Assembly: GCA_947568835.1 (NCBI GenBank)
Contig: OX387605.1
Span: 23,501,775-23,565,774, forward strand
Direction: 5' to 3'
DNA: 64,000 bases
Source: Protonemura montana
Lineage: Eukaryota > Arthropoda > Insecta > Plecoptera > Nemouridae
The first letter of the stretch is position 1. The number at the start of each line of letters is the position of its first letter. The position numbers and the translations under genes are program-made. Positions 1-58,474 of the stretch are shown in pieces. The notes beneath the pieces are model-generated. The model did not search any database, was not told the origin of the DNA, and worked only from the letters and a program-made list of their open reading frames with translations.

Positions 1-148
1 ACTATTGCTAAGGTTAGAAGGTAGAAATGAATCTAAAAACCATAGCTTACATGCTTCTTCACAGATAACCGGCGATTAGGCAGGAGAGAGATTTGGAACG
101 TTTGTATAATCGCTCTTAAGTGTATTGATAGCAAACTCAAGTGCTCAC

Positions 149-2135
149 CTGTAGCAGGACCCCGTCTGGGAAACGAATTCTTACGAGAGCGTATCTGTAT
201 TTGCGTAGTTCGCGTTGCTCTTCTTTTTCGCGCATGGCCTTCGTTCTCAGCATCAAATTCTTTTCAAGAACCTCTTCCCTAAAATGAAATAACAAAAATC
301 AATCAGAATCCTAAAGACAGTCTAGTCTACTTGCTTAACGATTCAAATAGTTTGTACCTAGGGCATCATTGACTGTCTTCAATTGAGCAACAGAAATTTC
401 AGTGTTGTCTAGCAATGAGAAAGGAACGGAATCCAAACCCTGTCAATCATTGACAAATTGGCAAACCTGATTTGTTGTTCCCGCTTAATCTCTTCGGGTG
501 TAAGGCTGAAGAACGTGGGCGGCAGTTCACTACGTCGTGCAGCTTGCGACGGGAGGAGCACCTGCATATTGCGGTCGAGCTCCAGTGCAATCGGCTCTGC
601 ACTCTGCAGTGCGTCCATCAGGATCTGAAACAAGCTTGCTTTACTTCTTATATAATGGCTCCAGGGGACATTTATGGCAACATTGTGTTAAAAAAACTTA
701 TTTTGTCTAATAATGTTCATTTTCATCTTTCCTCATCATCAACCAAAGTCTTGCAAATGCCATTAATATGGAAATTAAAAAGGTTTGGCAAACGCTTTTA
801 CCGAAGGTATTATTTGATGAATATTCTAATAAAACCTGTGTAGGAAATTTGAATTATCATTAAAAAACCGGGGAAAAAAACTTGTAGGATGATTTGAACA
901 GTTTTCAAATGGAATTAAGTCAAACCAATAAGTTTGTTGCTTAAAAAATGTTTAAATCTCTATCAAGATCTTCCAAAACTTGGCTCTTTACTATTTGGAA
1001 CCCGTACTTGTAAAGTATCGTCCCCCTCTAAATGTTCATCAGCAAAAACGTAGAATTCTTCCTCTGCTCCGTCAACATCTTGCTGTTGGATATTGAAGCC
1101 TGCTGCTTGAAGCAGTTCCGCTGTTCCTTCCATTGGTTCAACACGTTCTTTGAAGATGCGGTTAGAAACGCGGATGCGCTTGTATTTGTCTTCACCGGGG
1201 TTTTTTATGATGTTTTCTAAATACTTGCAGAGAGTGTCCACACACACTTGCACCTGAAAATTAGATTAGGGAGCTATTTACTAAAAAAAATTTAAAGAAA
1301 ATCTTTGAAATTTGACAGTTGAAGACTTGAGTTCGAGGTTTGGTCAGTATTTTAATAGGGAGTTAAAAGGCTTCACACCCTGGTCATCCAATTAGAGTAT
1401 TGGGAAATATATAGGCAAATTTTATTTGTATTTACCTTCTCCTTGCTTTTGTTGCAAGAGTGAATTATTAGACAAGCAGTAAGACCTCTTTCCTCAGCTA
1501 ATTGTGTATACAAGAATTCTTTTATTTTATCTCGCCATTCATCTTTAGTCAAAATTTCAGCACCTGCAATAACAACAGATCTTATCAATCATTTTCTGAT
1601 TATGCCAAGCACAACTATTGCACAATTGCACAACTGTTTGTTAAATATGTCATCAATTGTACAACTCAGTAGAGGATCTTTGTTAGTTGTACCACTTACT
1701 TATCATTGGACACGCAAAGTAAACTCCACTAACAGCAAGATATGGAGAGTTGACTACTTCTTCAGTATTGACTCTGTTACTTTCAGCAGCTTGACCTGTC
1801 GATGATGATGATGATGCAGCAGCAGCAGCTGCAGCGGCTTTCTTCTCTGCCTCAAGTTCTTTCTTCACCTGCATTTGTATCGCAGCAAGAGACGTGTTGA
1901 AATTATTCGTGGCTGGCCTGTTTGCAGTGATTCGGGAAAGTGCCGCTGCTCCAGCCTGCTGTGCTTCTGATGATGGAGCTGAACGATTTGCGGCTGACTT
2001 AGGGGTTTTACCAGATGAATTACTGAATCTGGCTCGGTCAGGTTGCTCCTCGCTTAGTCTGTGAGCTGGCCCTGCCATTTTAAACTTGGCATCTGATTTC
2101 TTCTTCTTGAAGAAGTTCTTTATTTTTTCTGCCAT
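149..2135 (-). CDS. UBXN6: UBX domain-containing protein 6 (UBXD1), 3'-truncated by window edge
   Basis: Coding exons are 1700-2135, 1436-1563, 1008-1253, 467-624 and 149-278. All junctions have GT-AG signals and compatible phases, giving 366 residues. The N-terminus has the family's KFKMAGPAHRL block (about residues 17-27) and a VIM-like SSEAQQAGAAALSRI stretch (about 55-69), known in this family to touch p97/VCP. Exons 2 and 3 encode a PUB-type domain (about 135-260, with VCVDTLCKYLENI and EEEFYVFADEHL). Exon 4 has the signature LTPEEIKREQQIR. Exon 5 has a charged helix (LRTKAMREKEEQRELRKY) and enters the UBX domain at RFPDGVLLQ. Known role: p97 adaptor in endolysosomal and ER quality control. 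The start has purine at -3 and G at +4. A poly-Ala/Ser tract lies near residues 99-113. The exon 3 donor (GTACGG) is weaker than the others but is the choice that keeps phase and family similarity. The remaining UBX exons lie left of position 1. Confidence 0.94.
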
Positions 2136-2178
2136 TATATATTCTTTGATTCTTATGAAATTCAGTCACTTAAAATGC
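2136..2178 (-). promoter_or_regulatory. 43-bp intercistronic gap between the small membrane protein gene and UBXN6
   Basis: This is the whole space between the upstream stop codon and the UBXN6 ATG. It is AT-rich, has no poly(A) signal and no evident core promoter. The only nearby AATAAA on this strand overlaps UBXN6 codons 3-5. An AG after a TTTTA run near 2167 could act as an alternative 3' splice site. A shared (dicistronic) pre-mRNA or alternative splicing is therefore plausible, but not shown. Confidence 0.45.
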
Positions 2179-2682
2179 TCAAACTCTTGGTGAATGTTCC
2201 TTAGGCAGCTTCAAAAGAGATACACTTTTTTTCAGTTCTTCTATTGACCTTGAAGTAGCTGGAAATAAAGAAAAGTTAATTGGTGAGAATGTACAAACAA
2301 ATAAGATTTTGAGACTTTTCTTGATTTTACAGATACTGGGAGCATTGCCTGAAAACTTACGTGGGCGCATGAATTTCTCAGATATCCGTTTACCATACAC
2401 TTTCCAGCAAAGAGTAATTAATGTTAAGTTAACAAAAAGTATCAAAGAAAATGCTTGCAATAATTTCAGTTGAAAATCGTCACAAGCAAACCAGTCAACA
2501 ACACTATAATAGTAACTTGAAAAGCTGTCAGAGTAAATATTTTCCTGTCCAGTAATATTTAAGGTTAGGACTAGGTTGCCAAGGGTTTCGCGTACAACAT
2601 TCGACAATGCCTCAGCGTAAGATGAAATTTCTTGAAATATCACGGATGTGGAATTCCATATACTTTCGGTGACCTGTGTCAT
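2179..2682 (-). CDS. Unrecognised 133-residue single-pass membrane protein
   Basis: There are two exons, 2361-2682 and 2179-2258, with donor GTAAGT and acceptor TTTCCAG; the phases agree (322 nt then 80 nt including TGA). The first ATG in frame is at 2680-2682. I do not recognise the family. Visible features are no N-terminal signal peptide, N-glycosylation sequons NST at residue 10 and NIT at 42, a Tyr/Ser-rich stretch at 50-60, one strong hydrophobic span at about 73-93, then a basic KVYGKR flank and a short helical charged tail. By the positive-inside rule the N-terminal half should face the lumen or outside and the tail the cytosol. Spliced structure and clean phase argue that it is real. 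The stop lies 43 bp before the UBXN6 ATG on the same strand, with no AATAAA in that gap. Confidence 0.68.
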   Translation of the reverse strand: MTQVTESIWNSTSVIFQEISSYAEALSNVVRETLGNLVLTLNITGQENIYSDSFSSYYYSVVDWFACDDFQLKLLQAFSLILFVNLTLITLCWKVYGKRISEKFMRPRKFSGNAPSICKIKKSLKILFVCTFSPINFSLFPATSRSIEELKKSVSLLKLPKEHSPRV

Positions 2683-3070
2683 TACACACAAATTTGACTA
2701 CAAAGTGTTTACAAAATAGATACTTTATCTCCTACAAACCAGCGATGACACTTCATGACGTAGTGCCATTGTGCAGGCTGCTCAGCTGATGAGTGACGCA
2801 TTAGTACGGATCTTGATTGCCGTTTGAAAATCGAGCACCAAAACGAAGGTGCTAGACACATTAACGCCCTATCTAAATTTTACAAAGTTTTTTGGCTTAT
2901 TAGCAAGAATAAATAAATCGAATATCGACTGTATTACACCATTTATTTCAGATTATGAAAATATGCAAGGCCAAATTCCCTTAACTCAGGTTTATTGAAC
3001 AACAAGAGCAGAAACAGAAACTATGTTGTCGTCGCTGACAGGTTACTGTGTTCACGCCAATGAGGCAAGA
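2683..3070. other. Intergenic: ADH5 3' end and promoter side of the small membrane protein gene
   Basis: On the minus strand, AATAAA at 2991-2996 lies about 75 bp past the ADH5 stop and is the likely poly(A) signal; a second is at 2942-2947. Closer to the downstream gene, 2745-2830 holds TGACGTA-like and TGACGCA elements and a CAGCTG E-box, a plausible promoter for the 133-residue protein (and UBXN6 if co-transcribed). No coding signal was seen. Confidence 0.45.
2991..2996 (-). terminator. Probable ADH5 poly(A) signal
   Basis: AATAAA on the minus strand, about 75 bp downstream of the ADH5 TAA. Confidence 0.5.
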
Positions 3071-50547
<47,477 letters not shown>

Positions 50548-52059
50548 CGGACTCGCGCGTGTGACATGGTGAGAGGATGATGCTGGTGTAATGAACGCGG
50601 AACAAGGGGAGGCTGTGATAGCTTGGCATACGTGGCTGGGAAACCGAACTGGGGATGGTATGTGCCGACAAGTCGGGATTCGCAACGTTATTTATTTCGC
50701 AATGGAGGAGGAATTCTTTCCAGATATTTATCAGGTTAAGAATGTGAGACAGTTGCACTCTGAGGTATTGTCTACCATCAATGTTAAATGTCATTAAACG
50801 CGCTACCAGCTACAAGGTAAAATAGCAGGCTACTTGTACGAGACTTTTAACAATTAACAATCGAATGGATTTGTTTCATTTTAATCGCCTACTGCAATCA
50901 TCACATCTCTTGGCTGTTTTCATCCAGGGACAATTCAAGTTTGTGTCTTCGCTATTTCGGAGATCGACTGCCTTGCGTGTGCCCGCGCTAGCGACCGCCT
51001 ACACCTTAGGCAGTGCCTTGTGTGGGAGTCAGCAAAGTGGACCGCTCGTCCTGTGATGCTTCGAAAAGTCCAATGACGTCTCTCTCCTTTTCGACGACCC
51101 GTGATGGTGGTATGGTCACTTCTTGGCTTGCGTTTCCGTCATTGCCTCGTGACCATCGCTCACCTGTAACCTCAGGTCTTCAAGTCTCTAGGGGCCTGAT
51201 TCTAGAACTCTCATCGCTGAAGAGAATATAAGCCATGAGATAAGATCATCACTAGCGGCGTAGGAAACTCAACTAGTAGGAAACTTGGATTCAAAGATGA
51301 GAAATAGCAATAGGGTCAGGCCCCTGGTCAATCTGGTTACTCAAACAAACTGAAATAAGTAAAAGGTGTGACCCTTGACGCCACATTTAAAGCAGGTACG
51401 CTAAGCCTATCTAACAAGAACCAACAATGAATTTTTTTAAGACATGGCTAACGTTTAGTTGTGCATATATCTCTTAGCCAAATTGATGATTTGTGCATCT
51501 TTTTTCAAGTAAAGATGCTACGTAGCTTGCGCCTTTTATAACTACCTACACAGTTCTCGATTAGTTGTAGTTTTGTATGTCTCGCCCTCAGTGAATTCCC
51601 TGGAACTCGTTTGGCCCAATTCATGTCATTGGTGACAGTGTGCTTGCAGCTGAGAGTATTTTGATTACAAAATTGTTCTAGTTTATCGAAACGAGCAATC
51701 TCCACAACGAATCCTTCCTCAGTGTACAAACAAGCATCCGGACGTGTCATTCATAATAGCGCTTGAGACTACCTTCTCCGACTTTCCAAGGCAAATCTCC
51801 CACGGAGTTGTAAGTTGGCTGAGGTCTGAGCAACTATTTTGATTCGTCATTGAACCTACCTAGTACTATACCTACGTGAAGTTGACGAATGTTTGTTATG
51901 TTATTATTCTGTTATTCGTTTTGTTATTTTCTTTCGTGATGGAAGTGATTGTAGGTGGAGCGCTGTTGCAATATATAATGTAAATATAGCCTACATGAAT
52001 TGGAGATTGAGGTAAAAATTATGTAACTATGCTAAGTATACGCTGTGTAAAATATAATG

Positions 52060-52065
52060 AATAAA
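52060..52065 (+). terminator. Candidate membralin poly(A) signal
   Basis: AATAAA 1.5 kb past the stop, in an AT-rich stretch. A nearer ATTAAA at 50793 is an alternative. Confidence 0.35.
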
Positions 52066-55000
52066 AAAACACTTAAAAACTTTTATGACCACCATTACAA
52101 CAATTTTATAGAGCCATGTCTTGTCTTTTTAGTTCACTGCTGGTTAAGTGATCAGCACTTCAAATTGCGAATCCTTACGTCCAGGTACCGGCACAGGAAT
52201 ATCCGGTATAATAGAGGCACCGGTACAAGCATACCCGGTACAGGCAGGGTCCGTCCGTTTCCTGGACTGATGCATGCCGCACCCTCCCAGAAATCTCGTG
52301 GTGGCGTCGCCGACCTGCGAAACCGACCACTGATGGGATTTCGGGTCCGACGGATGAACTCGATGAGAGTGATAAATTCGTTCTCCGGCGGGAAGACCTT
52401 TATGCGTCGTGTCAAGCTAAAAGTGCATCAAAAATGGCATTGCATCTTAAAGGTAGTACGCGGGCTATCTGTCAAAACATACTAATGAGAGAGATGCGTT
52501 TCACATTTTTAACATAACTATGCACGAAAGTCACTTTGCGTTACTGAAAGGAAATCACCACAGGTCACTAGGAAGTAGGAACATTGGGAAAATACACAAA
52601 TGGGACACAGTTTTTCAGGACAAATTACATACCAATCAATTTCTCCAATGTTATTTATTTTGAGAGTCAGTTTTTCCCATGAAATTTAGATCTGCACGTT
52701 TCCCGTGGGTCCTCAATGCTCCTATACGATTTCCCCTTGCAGCCTTGTCGGACGCCGGCCGTAGCTCGACGTGGATGTGGACGCCGTTTTACGACGCCGG
52801 CACCGCTGCAAGGACACCGCTGTCGCGCTGCTCTAGCGGGTAGAGAGCGTCGGGGAAATATTTTCTCTGTCAACACCTCGACTTCATTTAATATGTTTGA
52901 GAGGTTTTATTGGACGCTTGTACGGACGTTTCCGTAGTATTAAGCTTCGTCGTCGCGTTCGTCTGCCAAGAGGCGAGTATCAAATCTCATCGGCTGGCCT
53001 TGGTTCGAGACCGGATAACGCCCTGACCCACCTATCAATCACATATTGTTCTCTTGCCTAGACAAGACTCTCGGTTAGGCTAAGCAGGCCTTAACACTTT
53101 GGTGTGCCGTACTGTGACATTACTAGATTGGATTTCGCTGACAAACATTTTGACTCAGACGATGCAGGCCTACTGAGCAGCACTTTCAAAACGGCCTAAT
53201 AATAATACGAATGTGTTATCATGTAACTCGTGATTTTACCACTGAGGAGCTCGGAACAGTTCGTTGCAAACGAGCGGCTAGCACTTTGGTCACCGCCCTC
53301 GTTCTCTTCGTGTCACTACATAACGAGCAGTGAGAGTTGCAAACCGTCACGGCTATATGGTTCCTCAGGGTAACACTCTCGCCAAATGAATCGGGCTGGT
53401 CGTTCCTTTCAAGTTGGTTGCCTCACCGACACGTTCAACAACATTGTGTCTGGAACCTCGTTCTTCTGCTTTTGCCGCAACACTGCAGAACGAGGTTCAA
53501 GCCTCCTTGCTGCGAAACAAATTAATTTCGTAGCACCTTCAAGATTATTTCATGCTTATTTCTCAGTGCGTCGAGTGTAAATGCTGCAGGGTGCAATTCT
53601 GACGGCATCTATTGTTAGACAGTGTTCCTCTCTGTGCCTCTAGCCCTTTTCAAGGTATCTGCACACTATCGGGTATCGGGCGTGGATTTAATTCCTTGAG
53701 ATGATGGAGCACAGCATTGGCGTGCATGCATGAGGAGGGAGGGAGGGGGGGGGGGGGGTAAGTTCCACGCGAGTGGGTCGCTATATGGGGTGTGAGCCTT
53801 GGGGCTGTGGGGTGGCAGGGGGAGGGGTACGGATCACCAGCTAATGAACAGCCACTGCACGACTGCTAATTAACCTGATAAATATCCACACTTAGAAGAT
53901 GCTCGAATGATTCGCCACTCGCTCGAAGCTCCCGGCGCGCGCCCGCCCGCCCGCCCGCTCCGATAAGGTTTCAGACAGTTTCTCTGCAGTCGAGATTAAT
54001 GACTGGGATGAGACTGAGCATACGCACAAACAAATTACAGCTTGTGAAAACTGAAAACATTCTTGATTGAATAACAGCCGTAGGGAGGAATCGGGGAAAA
54101 AAAACAAGTCGTAATTAGAGACGGCTGTTTTTCTATGGCATTCAAATTGTATGATTCTGAGATGTGAATACGAAGTAGTTGTGGGATTTCGGTTTCAACC
54201 CTTGCCATCGTGATTGCTTTTAGTTTATTGCGTTTCCTGGGTTTCCTTGGGTTTCGGAGAAAATATTTCTGTCGTGCGCTTCCAATCTCATCGCGACACA
54301 TTAGCGAGTGGTTTCCCCACGCTTTCCCGGCACATCGGACATATGTACAGTTCGGCTCCTCCACCCTCCAATATCGTCAGCTTCCGCCCGCTCCAGAAAA
54401 AGTATCCTATTAGTGTCCCTTTCTATCGTAACTTTTCTCCACTTAATTGTGTCGAAATTGGCTACAATTAATGACGTGATCCGGCTGATGGATGGCGTTA
54501 TTGGGTGGGAGTTGTTCCGAGGAAGTGTCGTTCTGGCACCGCGCGCGCGAGACAAAATATCGACCTCGTTAACGCGGGGCACAAGAAAGCCGTGCGTGGG
54601 CGCGGTGGGCGCATTTCGGTCATCGCGGCCGAAAAAACGCGGCGCGCTCTCCGCCCCCCCCCCCCCACCCGTGTCCCCGACGGCTCCAACGGGCCTTCAG
54701 CTGCCCCCGGGCGGGGGACGCGTTGTGCTGTGTATGTACTCAGCTGATGGAAATACGAGGCACCGCATTTCGACTCATTTCCTGTGCACCGGCTCTTTGC
54801 AGTGCTAACCAATTTTTTTTTAATGTGATTTTCACAACGAAAAATGGAAATTAATAACATGTAGCGACTGCGTGTGCTCTTTATGTTTTTAGAGACCACG
54901 ATTTCGAAACGGCTTCCCGAAAACACTGTTATTCCTATTAAATGCATGAGCGAAAGCTTTATTTCGGTTGCGATCAAATATTGGGTCCGCTATGTGCTCG

Positions 55001-58000
55001 CCGAGGGAGACGACAGGTTGATGCGACGCTGCCGACGACGAGCGTCGCTCTCAATGCGTGCCGAACAATGCGTTACGATATGATATCAATTGAAATCCAA
55101 ACGCTTCATCGCGTTGTCGTAGAAGCATATCGCTCGATGAAATGGCGAGGTGCTAGAAATTCAAGTGAAATTCATGATGCACTTTTATATGTACTTAATA
55201 ACGACTACTATCCGCACAGCGTGCATTTAACTAAAGCACACAGAACTGCACTAAATAAAACAATAAAAACAACTTTTAAGTGCCGCTTTTCCGTTAAGGG
55301 CCATTCCAAATAACTGACCCATTTCTCAACCGGCACCCGATTCGTAGGTGGAATGTTGTGAAGTGGTTAGTATTATTTAGTTTTTCTAGGCAACAGCTTT
55401 TCCTAACATTCGTTTTCATTAGCAGTTGATTAGAGTTAACGTGGAATTGTCACTGAGCCTAGACCCCCGTGGATAGGAAGTGACTCGCTTGGGTGTGGGG
55501 GGTGGTGGTTCGTGGGGAGGAAAGTGGAGGGGGCGACACAAGAGCAATAGCGCCAGCAAGCCGTGAACAAATGAACAAATTTCCGCCGACGCCGTGGTCT
55601 GACGGGTCGCCGTCGGCGGCAGCGCCGTGGGTCTGGTGCGGACTCCCTGATCGCCGACAGTAAAACTGGAACCGTCCCGTAGGATTAATCCTCGTCTATT
55701 GTAACAATGCTATTCACCCAGTGGCGCTATCTCAGTCACACTTGTGACGCGCGCTGTTTCACGGCTGGTTCTCCTCACGATCTTGCTGCCATTCAAAGTA
55801 TCCAGTCTTGTATCAGGCAACACGGGGCTGAGGTAATTGTCTTTTCATTTGCATTTTTTACAATTACCTCAACGGGGAATGTGTCAGCGCGTATGCGTTC
55901 CAATTTACATTAATTAGTTGCTAAGCCCGCCACATGAAAGAGTATTTCATGCAGAGAAGAAACGTATAGGGATTGGTCTCCGTCAATTTGAGACGAAATA
56001 AGCGTCCACAACCAAATGAGTAACAGTTGTTGATTGTGTGCATCTGGCTTGTATTTTTGGGAATGATGTACCCATGATTGTGCTGGTACTAGTTGATTAC
56101 CAATGTATCACTTACCATTTACCAGTTTGGTCGTATTTTTTCGGCTGGATGTCAATTTATGTGACTTCGTATGAGAGCGCGAGCCGCGAGGCTGCGAGGC
56201 GGAGATGCAGAATTGAGCGACTCGAGTGGCGTCGGCATCGGCGTCTTCGAATTCGAAAATTTGAATTGGATCCATTTGACACTGCACCCAGATTGCCTTT
56301 CCTTTCAGTAGCAGCACCGCTACTGTTTGGTGGTACTGCACAGTTCCGTGTGGCAAAACGCTACTACAACCGCTGCTCATGTTTTTATTAGAACGTCTTT
56401 GCTTTCATGCACCACCTCTAGTAGGTCCACTTCATCTAAGTCCAACACCTTTTCAGAGGAAGCAATATAACAAGTGGTCTTAATGTATTCAACATCATAG
56501 CAAATATTTGATGCGTTAAGACTTGGTCGAAATGCCAAATAAAATACCTAACACAAACGCACGTGACGTTCGTTTCTGCTAACCAAGTGCAGGTCTAAGG
56601 CAAGCCACAGTCTGTGTGCACTCACGTTATTGAAAACGATTTCCGGAGAAGCAGAGTTCCATAACAAACGGACTACTTTCATCGCAGTCTCGATTTCTGT
56701 GCGTTTCGCCCGCCCTGCGCGCTGATGGCTAAAACACAGAGATTGTTATCTGGTTAATAACTTTGCACGGCCGACGTTGCCGTCAGTAGCACGGTGGCGA
56801 CGCCATGTCGCGGACGTGCGCAAGATGGCGGCGATGACTGACACGAAGGAGATTGATGCAGCGTCCTCTCGGAGCCAGCGGCCTCATCACTTGCCCAGCG
56901 TGGCGCGCGTAATTCATGTCAAGCGGCCAAACATTAAAATGTTTGCTTTTCATTACGCCTTGCGCCCGCGGAGCCGAGCGTGCAGTGTTTAGAACAACAT
57001 CGGGGGTCGGTATCATTTTCGAAATTGTATCTATGACGAACATTTGTTGTGCAAATTCGAGTACTTTAGAACCTGGCCGGACTCTTGCGCTGCCATTTTG
57101 ATAATTTTCGATTGAAAAAATTCAGATTATGTTCTGTGTATTCTTCTTGACCCTCATAAGTGCACTGTCTTTTTGACTCAAAGATTGAACAAGCATTGTC
57201 TGAAAAAGACAGCTACTCCTATCAGAGAGAGGCCTTTTAGAGGTTTCCAATACTAACTTTTAGTCCCTATATTTGACTAGTCGATTGTGCACCACCAAAT
57301 ACGAAACATTAAACGTGCATTTGGAAGATTTTTCTTCGACTATCTCTGTAAGCCTGCCATAATCGTGCACACCTGCCATTTCTGTATTCGCAACGAAAAG
57401 CCAGTCCAGAGACACGTGTCCAGATATGACGTAAGCGCGATCGCATTCCGCGCGGCAAGTAACACGTGGACCAAGTGTTTTTGGGCGGTGCACTTCATCA
57501 AGCGCCAAGTGAGGTGGAAAATTAAGTGTCATCGCCAGTTAGACATTAGCGTATGTGCTGCTCGCTGGCACCATGTACCGACGGGGTGGTAAGGGGAGAG
57601 AACCGGCTCTCGCGGTAGCGCACACGTCACAACACTGGCACAAACCCACCCAAGACGGGCTAAGACAAGCGCCTGCTTGCACATGGATGCCCATAAACAC
57701 AATAATGTCCCAATTGATTAAAAGCGATTTTTATATTCTGATACAGCATGCGTGGTAACTTTATTGGGTGGCAACAGATGTCGATTCTTTGTCTCTCTGA
57801 ATGTCTGTTTCTTTATCGTTTGTTATGTCATCGTCATTTTCCGCTTGAAAAGAGAAACTGGGCCCGTCACCACCGCAATGATGAGTTGTTTAAAGTCGCA
57901 TTTGCACACCAATGTTGTTGTTCTGTTGTATTATGTTTGTAAATTTAATTAAATGAAGCTGCGCTGTGGCTTTGCATCTGGTGGAAATTACACGGGCTTG

Positions 58001-58385
58001 TCGGCTGATTTAGCGCGACAGGGGGACAGGGACACACGCTGCCGACAGGACCTGGAAAACATTATAACCTGCTGCAACCGCCGAATAGAATTCCCAAACC
58101 AAGCCTAAGTTTTTCACCGATGACAGCTATGCCATAGCTAGCGAGGCAATCGTTTGAATGCATAGCTACGTTGACCTCAAACAAACCGAAATAAAAAAAG
58201 AGTCATTCATCATTTATCTTTTTCAACAGTATACCACAGAAAACTACATATTTTTTTAGTACACATATTGCTAAAAAAAATTCGCTCCCTACCTCAGCAA
58301 TAATGTCAATGAGTATGTCTATTTGAACGTACCGTTGTTGACAGTGTTAATGGTTTAACTATAGATGAGTTTCCATTTTCCACAA

Positions 58386-58474
58386 CCCAACGGTGTGGCG
58401 TGTTGGAAACACCGGTTCTCGTGGGATGACCGAAGTTAAGTAACACTGCGCTGGGTCGGGTAATGGATGGGTGA
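58386..58474 (+). pseudogene. 5S rRNA-derived fragment, 3'-truncated
   Basis: CCAACGGTG, TGTTGGAAACACCGGTTCTC, GACCGAAGTTAAGTAACAC and ATGGATGGGTGA follow 5S rRNA order over about 89 nt. The end of the molecule is missing and the internal promoter is altered (TAAC for CAAC). It could be a plain pseudogene or the head of a 5S-derived SINE (SINE3 type); the flanking sequence decides nothing. Confidence 0.72.

Noticed and set aside
2683-2691. Three extra codons upstream of the small membrane protein
   Set aside because: They begin with TTG; the first ATG is at 2680-2682.
52960-53020. tRNA-like B box (GGTTCGAGACC)
   Set aside because: No convincing A box or acceptor stem; a single 11-mer match is expected by chance.
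54498-54977. 159-codon minus-strand open frame
   Set aside because: GC-rich region open on several frames at once, arginine/proline-biased, no splice logic or family similarity.
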